Source: Petrosia ficiformis (Eukaryota > Porifera > Demospongiae > Haplosclerida > Petrosiidae). From it: 64,000 nucleotides of DNA. A program made the translations under genes and the position numbers. This document shows, one piece after another, positions 30,230 to 42,640 of this stretch. Location: positions 39,846,191-39,910,190 of the forward strand of contig OX345636.1 in the NCBI GenBank assembly GCA_947044365.1. The letters run 5' to 3'. Position 1 is the stretch's first letter; each line of letters begins with the position of its first letter. The notes under the pieces were generated by a model. It saw only the letters and a list, made by a program, of their open reading frames with translations, did not search any database and was not told where the DNA came from.

Positions 30230-32580
30230 GAGTCGATGACTATAATCCTCTCATACTAATGCTCTGGAAAGCAAATATGGATATCCAGTTTGTTGCTGAA
30301 TCCTCTTTAGCTCTTGGTCACTATGTTAGTGATTATGTTACAAAAGCAGAGAGAAGTAACATGCAAGAGGTAAGTGAAAACCATAGTATTTATGGTCGTC
30401 TTTGGAGCTTTCGCATTCACAGTTTACATTCCCAAGAGTGTGGTCTATGAGGCTACCAATCTATTGCTTGGTGATCACCTCTGTGAAAAATCTGTCACAG
30501 TGAAGTGGATAGATGTTCCATTGCCTCATAAAACAAACCGTAGATTGAAGGATCACAAGGAGTTGAAGGATATGGCAAAGAATAATCCTGAGACAGAAGA
30601 CATCTTTGAGGACAACCTTATACACTCTTATTATACTCAGAGACCAAGAGACTTGGAAAATCTATGATTTTGTAGCTAATTATGAGTGGTATGGTAAAAA
30701 TGACAATGGAGAGAGGAAGTACAGCAAACTCACCAAACCTCGACTTCCAAACCATAAACTGTTTGATGCTGAAAAGGAAAATGAAAGAGAAGATTACTGC
30801 TACTCTCTCTTACTTCTATTTGTTTCTTTATGAGATGAGAGTAATGTGCTTCTGTTGAATAAATCAGCAGAAGAAGCTTTTAATCACCTCTTACCCACTA
30901 ATGTTGACTGCTCTGGTTACCATGATAAATTGCAGAAAATGTTAAAAGCTCAGTCTAACATTAAAAGATCAATGAGGCTAGGCAAGCTGATGGTATAGAA
31001 GAGAAAGTAAACAAAGAAGATGATGACCCACGGTTAATTGGTGAAGCTAAAACAGCTATGAAAGAGGTGGTTGAAATTAATGCTGATACTTTGACTTTAG
31101 AAGATAGAATTACTATGTTGAATGATGATCAGAGGCGTATCTTTGATAAAACGAAGTATCGTCTCTTTTATCAAAAGCAACACAAAGATAATGAATGCCA
31201 GTGCGAGTTTAAACCATTACAAATGTTTGTCAGTGGTGTAGGTGGTACTGGTAAATCATTTCTAATTCAGACAATAAAAGCCTTAGTAAACTACATCTGG
31301 CCATCAAATGACCTAATATGTGCTATAGCTGCACCCACTGGTTTAGCTGCTATAATGTAGGTGGTGTTACCATTCATAGACTGTTTCAACTACCTATTGA
31401 ACACGACAGTATAACAGCTGGCTATTGGTCACTACCAAAAACGTCTCAGAAAGTTATGAAAACTTCACTTCGTAATGTTAAAATAATTATTATAGATGAA
31501 GTTTCTATGGTATCTATAGTCTGAACTTGGCATACATTCATTTCAGATTAGATGAATTCTTTGGCGGCAATGAGTGGTTTGGTTCAAAAAAATATGATAT
31601 TTGTAGGTGATCTTCTTCAACTACAACCAGTCAATAGTAATCCTGTCTTTGATACGATTACTAACAAAACACTATCATACAAACTGGGATGTGCAGCCTC
31701 AGTTAATATTTGGAGAGACTCTGTCATTTATGATGAACTCACTATTAATGAGCATCAGAAAAAGAACAGCGAGTTTTCTTCAATGTTGGATAGCATTAGA
31801 TGTGGTTTTCCCACTGATGAAACTATTTTAATCCTCAATAAGAGAGTAATTATACAATGTGCTTATCACAAGCATTTAATGAACTTCAGGAAAGTGGTCA
31901 AAATCCAGTGTGTCTTTTTCCTACTTAGAAAGGCATGTAATGAATTCAACATAGAAATGCTTAACTCCTTTAGTTCCAAAATACACGAATTAGTATGTAC
32001 TGATGAAGTAGATGAGACTATCAGTATATATACGTAAATGGACCAGAGCAATTAGAGAAGCTAAACAGTGATTGTAACAAGACAGCGGGACTGGAAGCAA
32101 AGCTTTCATTGGCTGTAGGTGCATGAGTCATGTTGCGCTGCAATTTAGATACCAAATCAGGATTAGTTAACGGTGCTATGGGTACTATTATGTGTATTAC
32201 ATCACAACACGTAACTGTTCAATACGATCATATTACTAAGCCTTACAATATAAAAATGGTCAAGAGCAAATTCATGGTTATGAAAAACTATTACGTGTAT
32301 AGAAAACAATTTCCTCTAATTCTAGCATATGCTATAACTGTTCATAAATGCCAGGGATTGTCAATAGATTGTGCCATTATAGATCTCTCTGAGAATGCAT
32401 TTAGTGATAGTATGGCTTATGTATATAGCATTATCTAGTGTCAGATCACTTTCGGAGTTACACTTGGTTGCATTTCTTCCTAAATCTATCATGGTTAGGA
32501 TTAGCTCTCTTAAAGAAACTAATCGATTGAGGGAAAAAATACACACAACTACCAGTTTAATCATTACCACCTCTATCTAA
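30230..32580 (+). pseudogene. Helitron Pif1-like helicase, broken
   Basis: Motifs in order: SSLALGHYVSDYVTKAER linker; MFVSGVGGTGKSFL (Walker A, 31235-31258); AAPTGLAA; TIHRLFQLPI; IIIIDEVSMVS (Walker B, about 31483-31515); NMIFVGDLLQLQPV; LVNGAMGTI; LAYAITVHKCQGLSID (motif V); and SSVRSLSELHLVAF (motif VI) after a frameshift at about 32430. Loss of sequence after AAIM and several frameshifts show that it is inactive. Confidence 0.85.
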
Positions 32581-32689
32581 GACAAACAGAAAATGTAAGC
32601 TTACGAGTATAAATGATCAGCCTGAGCCCAAAAGATCAATAACCTATAGTAAAATTTTACCTAGAAATACAAAATCTAAATAAAATAAA

Positions 32690-33270
32690 AAGATTTGGGC
32701 ACTAATGTAGATAGTAGTTACAAGCCAGTTAAAAACATAATCGTAATGATTATATCCCCAGAGATGTATGGGTGTGGCAAATTCTATTCAGTTGATGAGC
32801 AGTGGCAGCATAATGCATGTACCACTCTTGGTCTTCAGTTTGTGATATCATACAGACTTAGACCTGGTGGTCCAAATGTAGACCTCCAAACCATATTAAA
32901 TATATAAGAGGGGATGGTAATTGTCTATTCTGTTCCTTTTCATACATCATAACTGGTTCTAAAGAGCAACATATGGCAGTACGTAGCTACAGCCATTCTT
33001 AACCACATGATAGATATGCCCATTTCTTATTAGGTCATTATATTCCTCCAGCTCAATATTCTAGTGTTCAGGATTATATGCAAGAAAAGGGCATGGCAGA
33101 AATTGAGATGTTTACTTTGGCCCATCTATTACAAACTTGTGTATTCATACATAACACTGATGATCTTAATTGGTGTAGGTATTCCCCTTATTATGTAAAC
33201 AGAACATTGAATGATCAAATGACTATGTATATTAATCATCCCCCAATAATTTTTGTTATCTCACATATGT
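32690..33270 (+). pseudogene. OTU-like cysteine protease domain in the Helitron
   Basis: Codes WQHNACTTLGLQF and RPGGPNVDLQ; after a one-base shift comes IRGDGNCLFCSFSYIITGS, the OTU catalytic motif DGNCLF with the nucleophile Cys. Then HFLLGHYIPPAQYSSVQDYM, MFTLAHLLQTCVFIHNTDD and INHPPIIF, where the catalytic His region (normally HFD) is altered. OTU domains are known from some animal Helitrons and other mobile elements. It is broken by frameshifts. Confidence 0.72.
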
Positions 33271-34280
33271 GAATTAACAGCCTCTTTACCTGAATCTGAG
33301 ATTGTGTCATCATCAATAGATTCAATACCAATTGCATGACATCTTCATTAGTGTTATGTTCAAATAAATTTTCTTCTAATGTATTATTATTAATAATAGA
33401 ACAATATAATAATAATAATATACAATATAATATTAGTGTTATAGTATGTATAATTATTCCAGTTTTCTTTATCATCAAAATCCGTCACTACAATTATTGA
33501 TCCTTTTGTTTTTTTTTCTTCTATTATTAGAACTTGTATAATTCTGTTACTGATACAAGTAAATACAACACTTACTATGGATATGATCCTTCTTTCATTT
33601 TACTACATATGCTCGTTTAGGTGTTGCATTTTCTGTTCCCATTTCTGCACACTTCCTTTTCTTGGATGTAGTTTTCACATAATTAGCTGGTTTCAAAAGA
33701 ATTTTCTGTGTTTTGTCCAGCTTTGCCAACAAAGTCTTATGAATATCGTTATGTGGTTGATTTAGGTATAATTTATAGTATTAGGGTTCTAACAATATCA
33801 AAGTCTTTGATGGCAATCCTGGACATCACTTCCAGAATTGTACATCGTTTACATATAGCAAACAGATTACATCTAACTGCTGAACATACTACATAACATG
33901 ATTTTGAAACTATATGGATGCATAGTAACCCACAACTACCAATGTAGCAAACTTTGAAAACGTGCACATTTAATAAGCGAACATTGAATTGTTTGTTTGA
34001 TACTTAGCAACTATTTGATACTTAGCAACTATTCAACACATAATAGTTGTTAGCAACATGCAGTGGGTCTGGCTACGTGAGACTAGCAAATGCACACTAT
34101 AGAAGCACACTTAGAAAATGCAATGACTATCAATATGTAATATTGTTGGATATAGAGGAAGAAACACCTGCAACATACCCGTGAAAGACTGGAGTTAGGA
34201 GGTATGCGACCCACAGTAAAAAAAGTACACAAACATACCTTCAAACAAAACCTCACCAAAATGTTCAGATAGCTTCTTTA
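33271..34280 (+). other. Non-coding stretch between Helitron and LTR element
   Basis: AT-rich with ATA/ATT triplet runs near 33380-33430. It contains an inverted copy of the TAGTCTCGCGTAGCC-type hAT-like terminus at 34064-34085 and a tandem TTGATACTTAGCAACTA duplication near 34000-34030. No gene supported. Confidence 0.55.
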
Positions 34281-34282
34281 CT

Positions 34283-34472
34283 GGAACTAATAGCTAGCTA
34301 TTCTGCCTGAAGTATATTCCTAAAGTTCTACAAGGTCGCTTTGAAAGGTAAGAAGAGTAGATAATCAAAATAATAACTATAACAGGCTGTTGTGTTTCAG
34401 GCATGATAAAGTCAGCCATGATTACTGAATGCTGGACACCACAAAGCAATCATAGGGATACTTTTTTCTCTA
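34283..34472 (+). mobile_element. MITE copy (partial) before the LTR element
   Basis: Same family as 16255-16682, with GAACTAATAGCTAGCTATTC, GGCTGTTGTGTTTCAGGCAT and the end CAATCATAGGGATACTTTTT. The opposite terminus is missing. Confidence 0.75.
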
Positions 34473-34511
34473 TATATCTTGTTTTAATTGTAGCTCTAAT
34501 CGCCTTCTCTG

Positions 34512-34678
34512 TGTAGAGACTGGAAGCATTATCAATATGTTATGTAAGTATAATAACTATATATGATGTTATGTAATGTGATCATATAGTCAGAATTTAG
34601 CGCATGTGTTCATCTTTTGTTGATCTCTTTATATCCATTGGAATCTGAGAACAGAAAGATATAGCTAATAAGTTTACC
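34512..34678 (+). repeat. 5' LTR
   Basis: Begins TGTAGAG and ends ...AAGTTTACC; about 167 bp and aligned throughout with the 3' LTR. A primer-binding-like TGGTAGCAAAAGGATGG follows at about 34683. Confidence 0.82.
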
Positions 34679-34739
34679 AATTGGTAGCAAAAGGATGGCA
34701 CAATGTATTACCAAGTACTTTCAAAGATGGAGACATTAA

Positions 34740-35500
34740 TAACTTGAATGGCTATAGAAGTTTGAAATATATGCTAACGCCGATGGTTGGGACGAGACAA
34801 CACAGGCAAGGAAACTGCCAACTCTACTAGATGGTGAGGCATTAATGACTTTTCTGGAAATGCCTGAGAAAGACCAAGATATTTACAGCTTTGAAAAACG
34901 AATTTTCCCCAGAGGAATCACGGTTCAAGTCCTTACAAGAATTCGAAACAAGAAAACAACTACCAGGAAAATCCTCACATGTTTTTCTGCTCATCTTAAA
35001 GAAGCTATTAAACAAAGCATTGCCAAATCTTGACCAGGAGAATCTATTACGTCACCATTTTCTTGATGGTTTGCTCAATAATATAGCCCAACAATTAAGA
35101 GCTATCCCTGAGATCAAAACAACTCAGCAAGCTCTAGCCCGAGCATGTTTACTGTTCACTGTGGAAGAATTGTCCCAGTCAGCATTGATTCAAATGCAAA
35201 ATTCAGAAACAACAGAATGCATTAGCAAAGTAGAGCAAATGCTCATCCAAATGGATGAGAAGATCTCCTCTTTCCAGCTGAGCATCAGACAAGTTGCTGC
35301 TGCACAAACAACTCCAGGCAGAACTTCACCAAGCCAGAACAGTCAGCGCCCATTGCAGTGTTATAATTGTCAACAATTTGGTCACTCTGCCCGAAATTGC
35401 TGCAAACCAATTGCTGCTACCAGTGTGGAGGTTATGGCCAATTAAAATGGCAATGTCAAACAGTAAAAGTAGCCCCAAAATCCAAAGAGCCCACCTTGTG
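34740..35500 (+). pseudogene. Gag-like region with CCHC zinc knuckle
   Basis: Two overlapping frames give a capsid-like part (KLPTLLDGEALMTFLEMPE, then FLDGLLNNIAQQLRAIPE). A CCHC knuckle CYNCQQFGHSARNC (C-X2-C-X4-H-X4-C) follows, and a degenerate second knuckle CYQCGGYGQLKWQC lies in another frame. At least two frameshifts separate the parts. Confidence 0.78.
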
Positions 35501-36137
35501 GCATACAGGTGAGATATCATTAATTACTACTACTAAGGCTTACAGAAACCCTATGGTAAAAGGGTTAATTGGAAACGTTACTGGGATATTCTGTTGGACA
35601 CTGGTTCATGCGTGACATTAGTTAGTGAAAATGTAGTTGTAAACGGTAAATTCAACAGGCTTCCCATGGAGACAGTAAATGTAAAAACTGCCTTTTGCAA
35701 CACACTTCAAATCTCTTCATTTGTAAACTTACCTGTAAACATAGGGAGCCTGAACACAACCCATAAGGCCCTTATCTGTAAAAAATTAGTCTCACCAGTA
35801 ATAATTTTAGGCATGTCTGAATATGACATTGAGATCGATTTTAAAGCTCATCATATTAGAGCCAAGACCATGGTGTAATTTGGCCAGAGTGTATTTATAT
35901 ATAGTCAATGAAAAACCCCTCTGTTGCCTGATACACACTCACCAACACTATTGGGAGTACATTTACACAGTAGCTGCAATCATCCCAGACAGTGATGAGT
36001 ATGCAATCCCCTTGTTTAAGAGAAAACTAACATACACCCTACCAATGCACCCATGAGCGTCAAGAGATTATAAATGAACACTTTGATCTTTTCTCATCTA
36101 CTCCAGGAAGAACAGAAACAATACAACACTACATTCT
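35500..36137 (+). pseudogene. Retropepsin-like protease and start of pol
   Basis: DILLDTGSCVTLVSENVVV contains the catalytic DTG (35597-35605); LGMSEYDIEIDF follows. The frame is then lost. The segment leading to reverse transcriptase (TLPMHP) runs to the insertion point at 36138. Confidence 0.75.
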
Positions 36138-37149
36138 TACACAGTAAAAACTGATACGCTATTTTAACAAATCTTGCTATATCAACACAATGTCATTTCA
36201 ACAAACAAATGTTGAATTAACACAAACTTTGTAATTTTAGCATAATGATCTCTTCATTATAATAAACGAATGTCAGATTAACATGAAGTTGTCAGAACAG
36301 AAGTATTAAATTTTATGTAGAAAATTAAAAATAATTATTTAATTATTTGAAGTATTTTCTACATGTGAGTGCATACATATATACATACAATTATCTCCAA
36401 GGTATGTATGTGCACAATAGACTTGAAACGAATAAGAATGTGATAGATGAACAACAGAAGTATATGAGTGCGTGATATTAAAAATCCCAAAATGTGGTCA
36501 TTAATTCCCTCTGTATGACATACTTCCACAAAGAATAGAACAAAACTAAAATATCAAGAATTTTAATAAATTGTGGTAGGTCATCACATTGCCAACTATA
36601 GTGTAAATATGTGGAACAATGATATTGTTGTCGATAAAGTTTGATCCAATTAGGTCTAAAATGTTACAGAAATAAAAATATATAAAATAATTATTTGCAT
36701 ATGCATGTATTTACCTAGAAACAATTGCTGTTGAATCAACTTTAAAAGTACATCAACAATCTCTTTCATATTAGACTATCTTCATTTAGCAAATTAGTCT
36801 TACCTACAAGGAGTAATGCAAACAATTCATTAATTACTATAATGTGTTATGTATACAATAATCAAATCTTACATGGCCCACATTGTAGTTCCCAAAAACT
36901 GAAAAAATGTCCTCGAAGATAACCACACATTAATTTTTGATGACGGTATGCTATAGAAAGTGGTCAATTTTAAAATTTCCTATTTGAGCTACCCTTTTAA
37001 AGTAGGAGTTTTTGGTCTCCATTCTCATGCACCAGCACGTAATTAGTGGTCCTATATCAGGAATAATAATTAAAATTATGTGCAGCTATGTACCTACTTG
37101 ATAAGGAGTCTTGAAAAATGGACAAGGTAATGCATTTTTGGTATTATTG

Positions 37150-39720
37150 ATTGATGAGGATAAATTGTTTTAAGCATAATTATGATGGTGCTGTTCTATC
37201 AATGTCTCCAAGTACTCTGCTGAAGTGAGTGATACTACTCTAGCTGTACTATATTTTGTAATTTCTAAAAGAACAAAGTAGCACTGCCAATGTGGATCAT
37301 CTATGGGAATCTTATCTCCCACAAACAGTGGTAGATAAGTGGCAAAAAGCCACATCTGAGAGGCTGTATAATTATAATTGTATAGGATACATTATGCGCA
37401 TATTAAAACTTCCTCACTGACCTGAGAGTGGAAATTTAGAAGCTGGTAGTATGTTTACTTTCCAGTAATTTGGGTGGTTTATTTTTAATTTCTGATGAGC
37501 CATACGTGAAGTTCTAGATACGATCATTTAAAAGAGTTAGAGAAAATAACTTTTTAGTACATGTGAGGACACTCAGTAACAGCTTCAACTCCAGTGGTAG
37601 AACTCCTTCCAAAAGAATGTGCATTATATCTTGGGGTAGCTGTGAATTAGCTACATGAAAGCCTTTAATTGTATTTAAACTGCTTCGATAGTTTATTCCG
37701 TAAGTAATGGAATCTTCTTTTCCATATGAACCTTCTACTATGATCAGTGATGATCATAGTTTTCAGGTGTTCTCAGTAGAATATTTTCTTTTGTGAACTG
37801 AAATACAAAATAATAAACAAAAACATTCACACCCTAAAAGGATGATACTAAAATTTCTGAAAACAAAATTATAATAACATCACTTTATGAGTCACCTTAG
37901 TTTCAATATCATTTTGGTTTGACAAACAATATCGGCATTTTCTATATGCAAAGTCAACCCCAACTTTGAATCCACCTAGTTGGTGAGCTGCTAGTGTGTC
38001 TGATAGAATAAGCAATACTGTACCAAAGAAAGTCACATTTTTTCCTTGAACCTCCACGTTGATTCCATTTTGAAGAAAATACAATCTATTATTGTACAAG
38101 TCAACGAATCAATTAAGACTTAAGCATGTGTTGTGATGCACAGAAGTGTAGTTAAATGGTGTGACACATGGAGTTATCTTAATTAGAAAAAAGCAAAACC
38201 TTTTAGATTTCAAAATAATTATAGTACACTATTAGATAAAATGGTTACTGCATGTGTGATAATGAAAAAAATTATCAATACTTATTTGTTACTATATAAC
38301 ACATACCATATTTAATTTGTTAACATCATTAATGAAAGGAGATAGTATCGGATGAAATCCATATTTTTTAACGTTGGATGATGATACACAAGCAATTAAT
38401 TGAGTTGCTTTGAGAGTAGAATGGAGTTCAGGTCGAAGATTTCCAATAGTGTAATAGAACATTCCTGTAATTATCATAAATGTACATGTACATTCATTTA
38501 GTTACATGCATCTTCAAATATACCTAAGTTGTGTACTCCACTTTGAGCACCAAGTGGATTACATACTTCGATTTCATCAAAGTATGCAATTATTTGTAGA
38601 CCATCAGGATGGTCTTTGAAAAAATTATGAGATTTAAACAGAGATCCGTCACAATAGTCTGCAATGAAACCGTCAGACCGTGAGTGTGATTGAATAACCT
38701 ACAAGTTGATAATGATAAATAAGTATATGACATAGTTTATGATAATATATATAGTGTTGGGGTAATCCATATCCAGAAAATAAACGAGGGTCTTGAGCAA
38801 TTTCAAAAATGGCTCACGAAGTGTGTGGGTAAACGTTTTCGTCATTAATAATTATTTACAATTTCAAACATGGTGACATTCATAGCATATGCATATGCAC
38901 ATGTCTTGCAAACAAATCTTATACCTCATCATTATACCTCACTGCAGCTAAACTTTGAAGGATACGTACATATTGAAATGTGTCTTTACATTCAAAGTTT
39001 TCTTTTCGCCCCAGTTCTAACAGGTTCAATTGATGAACCTAATTCAATAGTTACTGGTTCCTATATATATGAATAAAATCATGAGAATGCACTCATTTCA
39101 TAAATTTAATTAACTTACCACAAGGTGAAAATATATTTTTTTAAATGTAGTTTGCATGTATTGTGTTTGAATGGATTTGGGATTTCAATGCTATTCAGGA
39201 AGTCTAGATCTATACTTGTGTTAGCATCACAGTTTGTCAAAATGGAAGTTTTAAAATCATTAACAATCAGCGATATGATTGTTTGAAGTTGTTCTACAGT
39301 GAAATCAATCCCCACTTGGGTCACTCGGTACTTTTCTTTCAATGTCAATAGGAACAATGCAGCAGCTCTTTCAGTTTGCTCCACTGATCCCATTCCTATA
39401 TCATTATCACCAGCTTCATACAGCTCATTAGTCTCGTCTTCAAAATCATTTGTGTCTTGTTCAGAGCATGATGGCAAAACTTCTTGTGTACTTAAAGTTC
39501 CTAGTGTTGTTGAAGGAGTAGCAGATTTTTCAAGATTTGCTAGTCCGCCATGGATGCGAGATATATGCGACAAAATAGATGAATGATTCTTGAATGTTTG
39601 TGAACAACCATCGATAAAACAAAATTCTGGCAGTGCAGAATGTGCTTCAAAATGTGTGCCTAAGTAGGAGTCTCCAAGTATTTGAATAATACTTACAAAA
39701 CTTACAGTGAAAGAGCCATT
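37150..39720 (-). CDS. Putative transposase with C2H2 zinc finger, spliced
   Basis: Minus strand. The first part codes FCFIDGCSQTFKNHSSILSH plus ISRIH, a C-X4-C-X12-H-X4-H finger (about 39556-39633). Then come AAALFLLTLKEKYRVTQVGI and DFLNSIEIPNPF. Later exons include 38524-38698 (SDGFIADYCDGSLFKSHNFF, IIAYFDEIEVCNPLG), 38307-38464 (MFYYTIGNLRPELHSTLKAT) and about 37880-38080 (LLILSDTLAAHQLGGFKVGV, KCRYCLS). More may lie towards 37170 (LPLFVGDKIPIDD). These strings resemble a repeated, mostly uncharacterised protein family that I recall from fish and cnidarian genomes, usually next to SAMD3-like genes. I see no stop inside the named exons. The start codon is not settled. Confidence 0.6.
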
Positions 39721-39814
39721 ATTAATTAATTAAGCTTATAAGCTTAGCTAGATCACGTGAGGTAGATTCTGAGCGGGCATTTATTTATTTAGCTGTGACC
39801 TTTCTTCTTATGAG
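39715..39814. promoter_or_regulatory. Divergent intergenic region of the transposon
   Basis: About 100 bp separate the 5' ends of the two oppositely transcribed genes, with TTAATTAATTAAGCTTATAA and a short palindrome around AAGCTTATAAGCTT. Likely a shared bidirectional promoter; inferred from position only. Confidence 0.4.
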
Positions 39815-41602
39815 ATGGCAAGTCGTAGTCTACAATCACTAAATGTTGAAGAGATTGGCGCTCTCTTATTAGAGAATGGATTTTCAGTAGAAATTAAGGA
39901 TTCTTTTATAGGTAAATCAGGTGTGCTTTCACAAATTATATATATTTTATTTTTATTTTATTTTTATTTTATTTTTACCCACACCTCTAATTGCATATGG
40001 TACAATTGTCTTTGCAATTATGATGATATTTCTTTCTTATTATTATAGAGGAAGATATGGATGGTAAAGCAATAAATATGGCATTTGCAGCACAATCAGG
40101 GCCAGATTGTCTTCTACATGTAGTTAAAAAATATGGTCTGAGGCTGAAGGTATACAAATTTTTCTGGGATATTCTTAATTCAGATTTGGAGGTAAATGCA
40201 AGACTGAGGTGATGCACAAACCAAATACAACATCACACCTTCAACTATGTTGTATACATAATAATATTATTCATAATTATTATATACTTTGTTAACTAGG
40301 TAACTAGTAAAGAAAGTTCTGTGGAACCTGTTACTGTAAGCCAAATCATTCAATTGTTTTTATAATTATGGCACCTTTAATTGAATATTATAGTCTCCTC
40401 TTGGTTCACCAACTGAGTCTATTGTCTCATCTCCCTCAATACCCACAACCAAAATGTGTTTACTAAGCAAATTTGATTGCTAAGCTCTGTTTGTTATGAT
40501 TTTTGTAGATGAAACAACAGTCTTCTCCTATAGCATCTTGTATAAACAAGTTCTCCTTAATGCCTCTCTCTCCACCCAGTGATGTCTCACCTTTTTAAAT
40601 TAATCATAGAAAAGTATCTGGTGGTTCTACTAGTCTTTATCAATAGAAATGGATGATGAAGCGTCACATCTACGCAGTATTGAAGAGTGAAATGTTAAAA
40701 ACTGGTAATCAAAGAAATTTATGTGAATTGTGGAAAAGGACTTTCACGAAATGTAGAAAAGATATTCTAAATGATCCCAAACTCGTGGTTGACGTCTGTG
40801 ATGAATACCCAGTCCTCGGAAAGACTTCATTTGTAAGTCTCTATTTAAGTATGTATCTTATTTCAACCCATCTAATAGATTTCAATTGAATTTGAGCTAA
40901 TTCTTCCAAAAAATCACCTCAAAGAGCAGTTTGAGACAAATTGGAATAAGTGGAAATTTGCTATTTTAGAGTATGCCAAAGCCACTACAAAACCTTCTTT
41001 ATCTTTAAGGAATGCATTTAGGGAGGAGTCAGACATTGGTAATAAAATAGTAACTTGGATCCTTATTATAGTGTTTGTTTTATCATAGATAACACATCTT
41101 TGAGATGTCTAGCACTTTTTCAAACAAGAACTCGTAAAGATTTTGTTAAAACTATCTCTGATAAAGTAGATATACCATTTCTTCTTTTTGAAGCAATTGT
41201 AAGTACTTATAGTTAATTTTGCTATTTAACACCTTTATTTCATTCTATTTTATATCTATGTAGCGTGGAACACCTCCTACTGAATCTGTTGATTCATCCA
41301 ACAACTTCCCGTACATAATAATGTTTTGTGACCCTGATGAGGACTTGATACCTCAATATTTTATTGCAATTGAACAGAAATTAATGTGCGAATGCAATAG
41401 CTTGACAAGTGCTCTATTTAATTTAGTTGCTGTACATTATGTATTCAATATTGAATACTGTCGACAAGTGAAAGATTTTTTCCTGTTCCTTGAAGAGATG
41501 ATACTCAACATTGATGGGAGTACCAAACTGGGTCCTGCATACTTGCAAATTAGTCCTGCTATTGGATGTTTCCATCAAGAGAATGACACTGAAGAAAAAT
41601 AG
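39815..41602 (+). CDS. SAM-domain protein of the transposon (SAMD3-like), spliced
   Basis: Exons placed: 39815-39911 (MASRSLQSLNVEEIGALLLE), 40049-40149 (MDGKAINMAFAAQSGPDCLL, KKYGLRLK), 40300-40335, about 40653-40832 (RHIYAVLKSEMLKTG, DVCDEYPVLGKTSF), 40879 to about 41038, about 41090-41198 (FVKTISDKVDIPFLLFEAI) and 41264-41602 (MFCDPDEDLIPQYFIAIEQK to TAG). The N-terminal sequence has the SAM fold pattern. The large C-terminal part (W.kW......YA, CDPDE.....YFIAIE, ALFNLVAVHYVFNIEY) resembles SAMD3-like proteins of mobile elements. The exon structure between 40340 and 40650 is uncertain. Its role in transposition is unknown. Confidence 0.6.
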
Positions 41603-41868
41603 TAACTTAATTTCGTGATATTCTAACAGTTTTTTTTTTTTTCTTTGTTTCATTTATCACTTTCATTTGTTTGAATTTTCTTTGTTCATTAATTTGTTAC
41701 GGTAAATATCCATGTTACTTTAACAATGTAGTTTTGTTATGGTAAATGTACTTATGCTGCTTTAACAAAGAAAGGACTGTTGTGATAACAATTTGTAATT
41801 GTTATTTCATCTGCATTGTTTTAGCATACATTTTTTTGTTAAAATAACAAAGTCGTTTTATCTGTGTA

Positions 41869-42640
41869 CTGAAAGTGCTTCACCAGTTCGGATACCACCC
41901 CGCAGAATACCTAACCAATACAAGCAGGAATCAAATTCATGAAATGCTCAAACAAGGAATTATTGTTGAGAGTACCAGTCCATGGCTCGCTCCATGTGTA
42001 TATGTTTCCAAAAAGAATGGCGAGCTGCGAATCTGTGTTGACTATCGAGAACTGAACAAGTGTACCCAAAAGAATTCCAACCCTCTTCCACTACCTGATG
42101 AAGTACAAGTCAAGATTAGTCAGTCACGGGTATTTTCCAAGTTGGACTGCCGAAAAGGATTCTGGCAGGTACCAATAAATCCGGCTGATCAATGCAAGAC
42201 AGCTTTCTCCACAGGACCAGGCATGGGTCTCTATACATTTTGTCGGCTTCCATTTGGACTGTCAGGATCACCTGGCACTTTTCAACTACTCATGGATCAC
42301 ATAAAAGGGATCTCCCCTTTGTTATGGTTTATATCGATGACATATTAATTTTTTCTGATAACATGGAGAACTACATGTATACCGATCATTCGACTGAGGG
42401 AACAGAGAATAACTCTACATTTTGAAAAATGCAAGCTGGGATTTACCAAAGTAGCCTATTTAGGCCACAAATTTGGCAAAGAGGGAATATCACCAGATCC
42501 AGCGAAGGTTCAAGTCATTAAAGTCTGGCCGACACCCACAGATATCAATGGATTATGTAGATTTTTAGGTCTAGCCTCTTAACTATAGAAGATATATAAA
42601 ATGATTTTCAACTATCGCAGAGCCCTTACTCCATCTCACC
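41869..42640 (+). pseudogene. Reverse transcriptase of the LTR element
   Basis: Motifs: GIIVESTSPWLAPCVYVSKK, LRICVDYRELNKCT, FSKLDCRKGFWQVPI (catalytic D), and PFGLSGSPGTFQ. After a frameshift near 42300 comes FVMVYIDDILIFSD with the catalytic YIDD at about 42330. Then FEKCKLGF and YLGHKFGKEGI follow. Frameshifted and stopped. Confidence 0.85.

Larger units (their letters stand above)
28700..33270 (+). mobile_element. Decayed Helitron with OTU domain
   Basis: Rep, Pif1-like helicase and OTU protease domains follow one another on the plus strand over 4 kb, interrupted by frameshifts and stops. The boundaries are not determined: I could not identify the 5' TC and 3' CTRR ends. An open frame at 28732-28914 upstream (PDLGVNAPGNIAHLARSNHC) may belong to it. 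Confidence 0.75.
36140..41866. mobile_element. 5.7-kb TA-flanked DNA transposon with two divergent genes
   Basis: Ends are CACAGTAAAAACTGA and, inverted, CACAGATAAAACGAC, both followed by (G/T)TATTTTAACAAA. TA lies on each side (36138-36139 and 41867-41868). Removing the element and one TA joins the two pol halves in one frame, which fixes both boundaries. Inside, a minus-strand gene (about 37150-39720) codes a C2H2 finger plus transposase-like protein, and a plus-strand gene (39815-41602) codes a SAM-domain protein. Both have short introns. TIR-proximal regions are rich in TTAACA and AACAAA motifs. Superfamily not determined. Confidence 0.82.
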
